Positions 14,188 to 19,494 of a stretch of DNA of 22,775 nt are shown here, piece by piece (position 1 is the stretch's first letter; each line of letters begins with the position of its first letter). The notes beneath the pieces were generated by a model. That model saw nothing but the letters and a program-made list of their open reading frames with translations, was not told the DNA's origin and did no database searches. Source of the DNA: Clostridia bacterium (GTDB lineage Bacteria; Bacillota; Clostridia; Christensenellales; Aristaeellaceae); NCBI GenBank assembly GCA_024404395.1, contig JAKSPZ010000001.1:1-22775 (forward strand), read 5' to 3'. Made by a program: the position numbers and the translations under genes.

Positions 14188-15549
14188 TTATGCTTCGGCG
14201 ACCTGACGGACGTAGTCGGCGTATTCCTCCGCCAGACCCAGGTCCCACAGGAAGGAGCAGGAAAGATACTTGTCGCGGATATCGCGGGAACCGACGTACG
14301 CGCTGACGGTGTCGTCGATGGAGATGCCCAGATCGCTGGGGCGGGTGGGCATGCCCAGACCGCGCATGAGGCCGATGAGCTTGTCGTAGTCGGGCAGCTC
14401 TTCCTTGATGATGGTGAGGATCTTGTCCCAGTTCGCGATCAGGTTGTCCAGACGCTTGGCGTGACGGGCGGGATCGTTCTTGTGGGTCTTGTCCTCGATG
14501 GCGATGATCTCGTCGGAAGTCTTGCCGAAGATGCGGCGGACCTGAGCTTCCCAGGCGGCGCGGTCGAAAGCCTTCATGTGGGCTTCGGCCTTGGCGCGGT
14601 CGGGAATGATCTCGGGGACCTTCTGATAGATCTTCATGGACAGCACGGTGCCCACGCCGACCTGAATGCCGTGGAGATCGTAGGGCTGATTGCGCTCCAG
14701 CGCCATCATCTCCCACATGTGAGAGAAGTAGTGCTCCAGACCCGAGGCGGGGCGGGAGATCTCGGCATAAGCCATGCCGATGCCGGCGATCATGAGACCC
14801 TCGGCGATGGCCTGAATGGCGTCGGGATCGCGGGCGGGGATGCCGTCGGCGCCGTCGACGACCTTCTTGATGGCCGCGCGCATGAGGCTTGCGATGTTCT
14901 CGCAGTAGTACTCACCCGTGACCAGATGAGAGATGCGCCACTCGCACACGGCGATGTACTTGGCGACCATGTCGCCCAAGCCTGCCCACAGCATGCGCAT
15001 GGGGGCCTGTGCCATGATCTCGGAATCCAGCAGGATGCCGCTGGGGCAATGGTTGTACAGGGACACCTTGACGTGATTGACTTCCATGGAGGCGGAGTTG
15101 GAAGCGTAGCCGTCCATGGAGGGGGCGGTGCCGACGATGGCGCTCTCGATGCCGATGGCATGGGCGACCACCTTGCACAGGTCATTGATGACGCCGGAAC
15201 CAACGCCCAGGATCAGGTCGCAGGTGGGGTCGTAGTGCATGATGATGCTGCCGGTCTCCCACTCGGCGGGAGCGGGACGATCGCCGGGAACGATGTAGAG
15301 AACGTGGTCGATGCCCGCGTCGGTGAGGATCTCATCCACGCGCTTGCCTGCGGCGGCATAGGTGTTCTTGTCGCAGACGATGAAGGGCTTCTTGCTGCCC
15401 ATGGCGGCGAGCAGATCGGTAACGCAGGGCAGGACGCCCTTGCCGATCTTCAGATATTTCAGCTCGCATACGTGATGCTTGCCGCAGCTGCAGTCATACC
15501 CTTCGGGGCGGACCAGCGCTTCAACGGAAAGCTTGTCAAATTCAGGCAT
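14188..15549 (-). CDS. sn-Glycerol-1-phosphate dehydrogenase (AraM/EgsA-like)
   Basis: 453 residues; CAGGAGG lies about 11 bases ahead of the start. The iron-containing/glycerol dehydrogenase fold is clear: nucleotide-binding G-V-G-S-G-V-I-N-D-L-C-K, the family signature G-T-A-P-S-M-D-G-Y-A-S with a metal-ligand Asp, and metal-ligand His in G-L-E-H-Y-F-S-H and D-L-H-G-I-Q-V-G. This combination is typical of bacterial AraM, which reduces dihydroxyacetone phosphate to sn-glycerol-1-phosphate, the enantiomer used in archaeal lipids; in Bacillus subtilis it feeds heptaprenylglyceryl phosphate synthesis. It is longer than B. subtilis AraM because of an N-terminal Cys-containing extension (C-S-C-G-K-H-H-V-C) and a longer C-terminus. 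It is the first gene of the operon, and no prenyltransferase gene (pcrB) is in view. Confidence 0.88.
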   Translation of the reverse strand: MPEFDKLSVEALVRPEGYDCSCGKHHVCELKYLKIGKGVLPCVTDLLAAMGSKKPFIVCDKNTYAAAGKRVDEILTDAGIDHVLYIVPGDRPAPAEWETGSIIMHYDPTCDLILGVGSGVINDLCKVVAHAIGIESAIVGTAPSMDGYASNSASMEVNHVKVSLYNHCPSGILLDSEIMAQAPMRMLWAGLGDMVAKYIAVCEWRISHLVTGEYYCENIASLMRAAIKKVVDGADGIPARDPDAIQAIAEGLMIAGIGMAYAEISRPASGLEHYFSHMWEMMALERNQPYDLHGIQVGVGTVLSMKIYQKVPEIIPDRAKAEAHMKAFDRAAWEAQVRRIFGKTSDEIIAIEDKTHKNDPARHAKRLDNLIANWDKILTIIKEELPDYDKLIGLMRGLGMPTRPSDLGISIDDTVSAYVGSRDIRDKYLSCSFLWDLGLAEEYADYVRQVAEA

Positions 15550-15581
15550 TTGAAGGATTCCTCCTGCTTTTATATGGATAG

Positions 15582-15609
15582 ATTATACCAAATAACGCGG
15601 GAAAAGTAA
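15582..15609 (-). promoter_or_regulatory. Promoter of the araM-type operon
   Basis: On the minus strand: -10 TATAAT (complement of 15582-15587), 16-base spacer, and a weak -35 TTACTT (complement of 15604-15609). The -35 lies inside the dyad at 15598-15631. Confidence 0.6.
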
Positions 15610-15631
15610 CGGGATTCCCGAACTTTTTCCG
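15598..15631. promoter_or_regulatory. Nested dyad between araM-type operon and HAD gene
   Basis: Outer arms CGGGAAAAGT (15598-15607) and ACTTTTTCCG (15622-15631) pair at 9 of 10 positions; the inner arms CGGGA-T-TCCCG (15610-15620) pair perfectly. It overlaps the araM-type -35 and is between divergent genes, so it is not a terminator of either. A regulator-binding site is the simplest reading. Confidence 0.45.
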
Positions 15632-15700
15632 TTCATTTAACCCGCATCGCTTTAATGACGGGCGGATTTGGATGATAATGATAGCATTGAGGTGAAAACA

Positions 15701-16543
15701 ATGTCGGAAAGCCCTGTCCGTCTCGCCGTCTTCGATATGGACGGCACACTTTTGAACAGCGAACACCGCATCGGCGAGCGCACCTGCCGCGCCCTTTCTG
15801 CGGCGGCGGAGGCGGGCTGCCTCGTGGCGATCTCATCGGGACGCGCCTTGTCGCAGCTGGATGAGTATCTGCCGCTGGTGCCCTTCGTCCGCTATCTGAT
15901 GCTGGAAAACGGCGCGCACGTCTATGATCTGCGGGAAAAGCGGAGCTTGACGAAGATGACGCTGGGCAAGCCTTTGCTGGATCGGATCATCGACATCTGT
16001 GATAAATACGATGCCGCCTGCGAGACCTTTATTGAGGGTCATTCCCACATCGCCTGCAGGGACAGCCGGGATCTGCCGCACTTCCATCTGGAGCACTTCA
16101 CCGAGGTCTTCGATACCGCGTCCAACTACACGCCGACGCTGGTGGCGGACTGTCGGGAGAAGGATCTCGGGCTCATGAAGATCAACTTCTACTTCCACGA
16201 CATCAACGATCGCGAGACCTGCGCGGAAGAACTGAAGGATATGCCCGTCACCCTCGCCCGTTCCATCGCCCTGTCACTGGAGATCACGGGCACGAACGTC
16301 AATAAGGGCGCGGGACTGCTGAAGCTCTGCGAGCTGCTCGCAATCGACCCGCAGTCGGTCATGGCGGTGGGGGACAGCGGCAACGATCTTGAGATGCTGA
16401 AGGTCTCGGGCTATCCCGTGGCCATGGGCAACGCGTCCGACGATCTCAAGGCGGTCGCCAAATGGATCGCCCCCCACTGCGACGACGACGGCGCGGGGGT
16501 GGCGGTGGAGCACTTTATTCTCGACCGTATTCGTCGGGGTTGA
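15701..16543 (+). CDS. Cof-type HAD-IIB sugar/nucleotide phosphatase
   Basis: 280 residues. The start at 15701 has GAGGTG 7 bases ahead and is preferred to an in-frame ATG at 15668. Motif I F-D-M-D-G-T-L with Asp12 and Asp14; motif II I-S-S-G-R; motif III Lys in N-V-N-K-G-A-G-L; motif IV G-D-S-G-N-D-L-E-M-L, typical of the Cof subfamily. The large cap domain (about 85-195) is of the C2B type. It hydrolyses phosphorylated sugars or cofactors in the cytoplasm; the substrate cannot be named. The last 29 bases overlap the 3' end of the convergent Cys-rich gene, and no terminator lies between them. Confidence 0.9.
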   Translation: MSESPVRLAVFDMDGTLLNSEHRIGERTCRALSAAAEAGCLVAISSGRALSQLDEYLPLVPFVRYLMLENGAHVYDLREKRSLTKMTLGKPLLDRIIDICDKYDAACETFIEGHSHIACRDSRDLPHFHLEHFTEVFDTASNYTPTLVADCREKDLGLMKINFYFHDINDRETCAEELKDMPVTLARSIALSLEITGTNVNKGAGLLKLCELLAIDPQSVMAVGDSGNDLEMLKVSGYPVAMGNASDDLKAVAKWIAPHCDDDGAGVAVEHFILDRIRRG

Positions 16544-16751
16544 CCTGAGGCTCAAAGGCTTCGGGCTCCGCGAACATGCGCTCGGCAAAGGACGGATCGT
16601 CCTTGAAATGGCGCAGGGACTCGCGGCTGATCACCGAGTTGGTGCCCAGGCACGCGCGGCAGCGGTTGCCGCAGTTAGGGCATACACAGCCGAGGGTCAT
16701 GCTCTCGGCGTGGGTCATATAGGTATCGCAATGCTGACAGGAACAGCGCAT
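16515..16751 (-). CDS. Small Cys-rich, probably zinc-binding protein
   Basis: 78 residues. The start at 16751 has AAGGA 10 bases ahead and is preferred to an in-frame ATG at 16781. Eight Cys lie in the first 34 residues (3, 5, 8, 22, 24, 27, 31, 34), plus His7 and His14, giving C-x-C-x2-C, C-V-C-P-N-C-G and C-R-A-C patterns that could hold two zinc ions or a cluster. The C-terminal half is acidic and helical. No family is recognised. It is 13 bases downstream of the Nudix gene and thus in its operon. Its 3' end overlaps the end of the HAD gene on the other strand by 29 bases. The frame is supported by codon use and the clear ribosome binding site. Confidence 0.78.
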   Translation of the reverse strand: MRCSCQHCDTYMTHAESMTLGCVCPNCGNRCRACLGTNSVISRESLRHFKDDPSFAERMFAEPEAFEPQVNPDEYGRE

Positions 16752-16764
16752 GGTATTCGTCCTT

Positions 16765-17235
16765 TCAAAGGGGGAGGGCAACGCCGTCCATGACGGCGGA
16801 GACCAGCGTTTCGCCCCGATAGTTGAGGGTCAGATCGAAGTAGGGGCAGTCCGTGCGGATGCGCTCAAGGAAGATGCGGTCGCCTGCCCACAGGGTCAGG
16901 TCGTACAGTCGGTCCTTGTCGATCCATTCCAGATCGCCTTCGTCGCACACGCGGATATCGCCCGTGAAGCCGTCGGCGGTGTAGAGGTACATCTCCTCGT
17001 CTTCCCATTTGTCCGAGCGGAAGTGGACGATGCCCCGCGCCTTGTAGGACGTGAGGGTCAGTCCCGTTTCCTCTAAGCATTCCCGCAGCAGGCACGCGTC
17101 GGGCGTCTCATTGGGCTCGATGCCGCCGCCGATGCCCAGCCATTTGTCGTGGTTGGCGTCGCCGACTTTCTTGGTGCGGTGGAGCATGAGGTATTCATTG
17201 CCCCGTTCGATGTAACAAAGGGTGGTTGCCCGCAT
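16765..17235 (-). CDS. Nudix hydrolase (MutT / 8-oxo-dGTP diphosphatase-like)
   Basis: 156 residues from 17235. A second ATG (17241) directly touches the GGGGGG ribosome binding site, so the one 6 bases further on is preferred. A complete Nudix box spans residues 37-59: G-x5-E-x7-R-E-C-L-E-E-x-G-L, with the metal-binding Glu 52, 55 and 56. The N-terminus (T-T-L-C-Y-I-E, then L-M-L-H-R-T-K-K) and the segment D-K-W-L-G-I-G-G-G resemble MutT/YtkD-type 8-oxo-dGTP diphosphatases, which clean the nucleotide pool. The exact substrate is not certain. It is the first gene of a two-gene operon and divergent from the methyltransferase gene 64 bases away. Confidence 0.92.
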   Translation of the reverse strand: MRATTLCYIERGNEYLMLHRTKKVGDANHDKWLGIGGGIEPNETPDACLLRECLEETGLTLTSYKARGIVHFRSDKWEDEEMYLYTADGFTGDIRVCDEGDLEWIDKDRLYDLTLWAGDRIFLERIRTDCPYFDLTLNYRGETLVSAVMDGVALPL

Positions 17236-17257
17236 GTTCATCCCCCCATTCTGTGAT

Positions 17258-17286
17258 ATTATACTACCTTATTCAAATTGAAACAA
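17258..17286 (-). promoter_or_regulatory. Promoter of the Nudix operon
   Basis: On the minus strand: -35 TTGTTT (complement of 17281-17286), 17-base spacer, -10 TATAAT (complement of 17258-17263). A possible plus-strand -10 (TATACT, 17260-17265) for the methyltransferase gene overlaps it, but its -35 is poor. Confidence 0.65.
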
Positions 17287-17299
17287 GGGAGAGATTTGA

Positions 17300-17869
17300 T
17301 TGGCACCTGATTTTCGCTCCGCCCGATTCTGGGCACAGTCCATGCTGGAGGAGGCGCTGACCGAGGGCGCCGTGGCCATTGACGCCACCATGGGCAACGG
17401 TCACGACACGCTCTGGCTCTGTCAACGGGTAGGCGCGACGGGTCGTGTTTACGGCTTTGACGTCCAGCAGGACGCGGTGGACCGCACGGCAGTGCGTCTG
17501 ACCGAAAACGGGGTCATGGATCGCGCGACCCTGTTCTGCGCGGGTCATGAGACCATGGCGGAACATGTGCCCGAGCAGGCGGATGTCATCGTCTTCAATC
17601 TGGGCTGGCTGCCCGGCGCGGCTCACGGTGTCACGACGCAGACGGAGACCACGCTGAAGGCGGTCAATGCGGCACTGACCCTGCTGAAGCCTGCCGCCCT
17701 TTTGACCATCTGCGTCTATCCCGGTCACGAGGAAGGCACCCGCGAGTGGCACGCGCTGCTGGAGTTCTGCAAGCACCTCGATCCCATGCGGTTCGACTGC
17801 ATGCTGAAGACCTACATGAACCAGCCCAACGACCCGCCGCGCCTCTTCGCCATCCGCAAGCGCCCCTGA
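17300..17869 (+). CDS. mnmM: tRNA methyltransferase, MnmM (YtqB) family
   Basis: 189 residues with a TTG start, chosen because GGGAGA lies 6 bases ahead and no ATG is in frame near the N-terminus. It is a class I SAM methyltransferase: motif I A-I-D-A-T-M-G-N-G-H-D-T (26-37), Y-G-F-D-V-Q (motif II), and N-L-G-W-L-P-G, the N-L-G-Y-L-P-G signature of the family once labelled putative rRNA methylase (PF06962). In B. subtilis YtqB was shown to be MnmM, which methylates 5-aminomethyl-2-thiouridine at the wobble position of tRNA. The conserved C-terminus (Y-P-G-H-x-E-G, then Y-x-N-x-x-N-D-P-P) is present. It is cytoplasmic and convergent with the metal repressor gene, with a shared terminator between them. 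Confidence 0.92.
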   Translation: MAPDFRSARFWAQSMLEEALTEGAVAIDATMGNGHDTLWLCQRVGATGRVYGFDVQQDAVDRTAVRLTENGVMDRATLFCAGHETMAEHVPEQADVIVFNLGWLPGAAHGVTTQTETTLKAVNAALTLLKPAALLTICVYPGHEEGTREWHALLEFCKHLDPMRFDCMLKTYMNQPNDPPRLFAIRKRP

Positions 17870-17877
17870 ACAAAGAA

Positions 17878-17908
17878 AAGGTGCAACCTTCAGGTTGCAC
17901 CTTGTTTA
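17878..17908. terminator. Bidirectional terminator between mnmM and the metal repressor gene
   Basis: Perfect inverted repeat AAGGTGCAACCT (17878-17889) / AGGTTGCACCTT (17892-17903), followed by GTTTATT. The A-rich left side serves the minus-strand gene, whose stop codon it abuts. Confidence 0.88.
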
Positions 17909-18331
17909 TTTCATATACTTGTCAATGGCGGCGCAGATATCGTCGATGGCCTGACTGTCGCCTTCGCGGGCGGCGTCTACGATGCAATGCTTCAGATGAT
18001 CCTGCAGGATGATCTTGCCCGTGTTGTCGATGGCGGAACGGACCGCGGCGATCTGGACCAGCACCTCGGAGCAGTCGCGTCCGTCCTCAACCATGCGCTT
18101 GACGGATTGCAGATGTCCGATGGCGCGGGAAAGGCGGTTCAGCACGGCCTTGGTGTGCTCGTGGGAGTGGGTGTGACCGTGACCGTGGTCATGACTGTGC
18201 TCAATGCCCAGCGCATGCATTTCTTCATGGGTCATGCCTTCATGACAATGGGCATGTTCGTGGTCATGATGATGCTCATGCTCGATGCCGAGCGCGTGCA
18301 TCTCCTCATGGGACAGCTCCTCGTGGTTCAT
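17906..18331 (-). CDS. CsoR/RcnR/InrS-family metal-sensing repressor with His-rich N-terminal extension
   Basis: 141 residues; GAGGTGA lies about 8 bases ahead of the start. Residues 60-141 form a complete four-helix CsoR-family (DUF156) repressor: L-S-R-A-I-G-H-L-Q-S-V-K-R-M-V, then D-C-S-E-V-L-V-Q-I-A-A-V-R. Ligand positions are Cys87, His112 and Cys116, the C-H-C set of copper CsoR and of nickel InrS. Residues 1-59 are an added His-rich extension holding two exact copies of H-E-E-M-H-A-L-G-I-E-H (8-18 and 35-45) and runs of alternating His. Nickel sensors InrS and RcnR also use N-terminal His ligands, so nickel or cobalt sensing is likely, but copper is possible. It is divergent from the His-rich protein operon and probably represses both. 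The 11-residue motif recurs in that protein. Confidence 0.93.
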   Translation of the reverse strand: MNHEELSHEEMHALGIEHEHHHDHEHAHCHEGMTHEEMHALGIEHSHDHGHGHTHSHEHTKAVLNRLSRAIGHLQSVKRMVEDGRDCSEVLVQIAAVRSAIDNTGKIILQDHLKHCIVDAAREGDSQAIDDICAAIDKYMK

Positions 18332-18352
18332 GGTCTTATCACCTCACACGGT

Positions 18353-18381
18353 ATTATAGAATATTTTACGTAAAATCGCAA
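18353..18381 (-). promoter_or_regulatory. Promoter of the metal repressor gene
   Basis: On the minus strand: -35 TTGCGA (complement of 18376-18381), 17-base spacer, -10 TATAAT (complement of 18353-18358), about 21 bases ahead of the start codon. Confidence 0.75.
18363..18376. promoter_or_regulatory. Perfect 14-bp palindrome in the repressor promoter spacer
   Basis: ATTTTACGTAAAAT is fully self-complementary and fills the space between the repressor gene's -35 and -10. A protein bound here would block that promoter. It may be the site of the repressor itself or of a second regulator. Confidence 0.6.
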
Positions 18382-18394
18382 CCTCCCCGGGGGG
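18382..18394. promoter_or_regulatory. C/G-tract operator candidate for the CsoR-family repressor
   Basis: CCTCCCCGGGGGG lies between the -35 elements of the two divergent promoters. CsoR, RcnR and InrS sites are typically G/C tracts with an A/T-rich surround, and this one is flanked by AAAATC (18372-18377) and GATTTT (18394-18399). Confidence 0.55.
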
Positions 18395-18403
18395 ATTTTC
18401 GCT

Positions 18404-18432
18404 TTGACATCCACCGGTAAACGCGTTATAAT
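18404..18432 (+). promoter_or_regulatory. Consensus promoter of the His-rich/cooT operon
   Basis: -35 TTGACA (18404-18409), 17-base spacer, -10 TATAAT (18427-18432): a full consensus sigma-A promoter. A promoter this strong suggests that expression is set by repression. Confidence 0.92.
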
Positions 18433-18463
18433 GAACGAAGATAGTACAAAGGAGCGAATACCC

Positions 18464-19030
18464 ATGTCCAACGAACACGATCACGAATATATGCATGCCC
18501 ACGGCATTCCCCATGATCACGACCACGATCATGCCCATCATCATCACGAGGAAGGCGAGCATCCCGAGCATCATCATCACGGTGAGTATCATCACCATCA
18601 TGAGGGCGAAGGCGAGCATGAGCACGATCACGCCTACATGCACGAGCACGGCATTCCCCACGATCATGACCACGATCACGAGCATCATCATCATGAGCAT
18701 GGCGAGCATCCCGACCACCATCATCACGGTGAGGGACATCACCATCATGACCATGAGGGCGAGCATCATCACGATCATGACCATTGCGACCACGATCATT
18801 GCGATCATTGCCACGGCTGTGAGGATCCCAAGGCTGAGATCCTTGCGCTGATGAAGTACATGGTCGGTCACAACGCTGCCCACGCCAATGAGCTGGCGAC
18901 GCTGGCACAGCGCCTCCGCGAGACCGGCGACACCCGCGCCGCCGAGCAGGTCATGACCGCCGTCACCGATTTCGAAAAGGGCAACATGCGCCTGTCCACC
19001 GTTCTGGCCGCGCTGACCCCCGCAAAGTAA
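18464..19030 (+). CDS. His-rich metal-storage/chaperone-like protein with C-terminal helical domain
   Basis: 188 residues. The start at 18464 has AAAGGAG 8 bases ahead; an in-frame ATG at 18404 lies on the promoter and is excluded. Residues 1-119 contain 54 His, mostly as D-H, E-H and H-H-H-H, and two 40-residue repeats (7-46 and 56-95, 34 of 40 identical), each opening with H-x-Y-M-H-x-H-G-I-P-H. A Cys cluster follows (Cys 108, 113, 116, 119: H-C-D-H-D-H-C-D-H-C-H-G-C). Residues 120-188 are a soluble helical domain (L-M-K-Y-M-V-G-H-N-A-A-H-A-N-E-L). From memory, similar Firmicute proteins are labelled cobalt transporter, but there is no membrane segment here. It probably buffers or delivers nickel or cobalt in the cytoplasm, in an operon with cooT. 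Confidence 0.9.
   Translation: MSNEHDHEYMHAHGIPHDHDHDHAHHHHEEGEHPEHHHHGEYHHHHEGEGEHEHDHAYMHEHGIPHDHDHDHEHHHHEHGEHPDHHHHGEGHHHHDHEGEHHHDHDHCDHDHCDHCHGCEDPKAEILALMKYMVGHNAAHANELATLAQRLRETGDTRAAEQVMTAVTDFEKGNMRLSTVLAALTPAK
18482..18601 (+). repeat. First copy of 120-bp tandem repeat in the His-rich gene
   Basis: Encodes residues 7-46. It pairs with 18629-18748 at a period of 147 bases. The two copies agree at 34 of 40 residues, while several His and Asp codons differ synonymously. Confidence 0.85.
18629..18748 (+). repeat. Second copy of 120-bp tandem repeat in the His-rich gene
   Basis: Encodes residues 56-95. The six residue changes from the first copy are E/A, A/E, A/E, E/H, E/D and Y/G; every His of the first copy is kept. 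Confidence 0.85.
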
Positions 19031-19045
19031 TGGAGGTAAACCCAT

Positions 19046-19237
19046 ATGTGTCTGTCCACTGTTTATAAGAACGAGAAGAAGCCCGGCAACGAGGTGCTGA
19101 CCAACGTCATGCTCATCGAGTGCGCGGACGGCTTCGTCACCCTCACCGACATCATGGGCCGCGAAGAGAAGGTCAAGGGCGCCGTCGCCTCCGCAGACCT
19201 CACCGGCGGCTGCGTCATCGTCAAGGAAGCCAACTGA
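19046..19237 (+). CDS. cooT: CooT-family nickel-binding protein
   Basis: 63 residues; GGAGG lies about 10 bases ahead of the start and 15 bases separate it from the His-rich gene. It begins M-C-L-S-T-V-Y, with the Cys2 that binds nickel in CooT; it continues V-L-T-N-V-M-L-I-E and D-G-F-V-T-L-T-D-I-M-G-R-E-E-K-V-K-G, then A-S-A-D-L-T-G-G-C-V-I-V-K-E. Length and pattern fit the family, a small SH3-like beta barrel that binds one nickel per dimer. In Rhodospirillum rubrum CooT serves nickel delivery to carbon monoxide dehydrogenase; most family members lie outside coo operons and their client is unknown. No CO dehydrogenase, hydrogenase or urease gene is in this window. Its stop codon overlaps the next start. 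Confidence 0.92.
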   Translation: MCLSTVYKNEKKPGNEVLTNVMLIECADGFVTLTDIMGREEKVKGAVASADLTGGCVIVKEAN

Positions 19238-19464
19238 TGCTGTACGAGGTCATGCACGAGATCCAGAACAGCTGCGGCAACAACCAGAAGCGGGACATGA
19301 CCTTCACCGAGGTGGAGACCGACAGTCCCGAGCAGGTCGTTCGCCAAATGCTGGGCAATCAGATCATCGACGAGATTACCAGCGAAACGGACAAGGACGG
19401 TCAGCTCACCTTCTATGTCAGCTGCTCCGGACTGCGCCACCGCTTCTTCTTCTCGGAAGCATAA
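19237..19464 (+). CDS. Small unknown protein of the metal locus with V-E-T-D-S-P-E motif
   Basis: 75 residues, starting at the ATG in TGATG that overlaps the cooT stop, so it is translationally coupled to cooT. It has no signal peptide or membrane segment and I recognise no family. It is a paralogue of the 72-residue protein at 8822-9040; the shared core is Y-E-V-M-x-E, N-x-C-G, F-x-x-V-E-T-D-S-P-E-x-x-V-R, E-I-T and D-G. Cys13 aligns with Cys14 of the paralogue; this copy also has Cys63 and His68. A role in metal handling or in maturation of a nickel protein is inferred only from coupling to cooT. It is the last gene before a strong terminator. Confidence 0.85.
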   Translation: MLYEVMHEIQNSCGNNQKRDMTFTEVETDSPEQVVRQMLGNQIIDEITSETDKDGQLTFYVSCSGLRHRFFFSEA

Positions 19465-19466
19465 AG

Positions 19467-19494
19467 AACAGCCACCCGAAAGGGTGGCTGTTTT
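19467..19494. terminator. Bidirectional terminator after the metal operon
   Basis: Perfect 11-bp stem AACAGCCACCC (19467-19477) / GGGTGGCTGTT (19482-19492) with a GAAA tetraloop, followed by TT. It also ends the minus-strand HAD gene, whose stop codon begins in it. Confidence 0.9.

Noticed and set aside
11886..14306. 806-codon open frame on the plus strand across the capA-like and zinc-ribbon genes.
   Set aside because: Antisense shadow of two well-supported minus-strand genes, with an intrinsic terminator and two gene boundaries inside it.
18482..18748. Regular repeats in the His-rich gene considered as a CRISPR array or other DNA repeat.
   Set aside because: They are in frame, differ at synonymous sites, and encode a protein-level tandem duplication; there are no unique spacers.
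18344..19045. Hydrophobic Met/Val/Ile-rich minus-strand frame opposite the His-rich gene, looking like a membrane protein.
   Set aside because: CAC/CAT and GAT/GAC codons read backwards give GTG/ATG and ATC/GTC, so the apparent membrane segments come from the His and Asp codons of the real gene. There is no SD and it runs through the divergent promoters.
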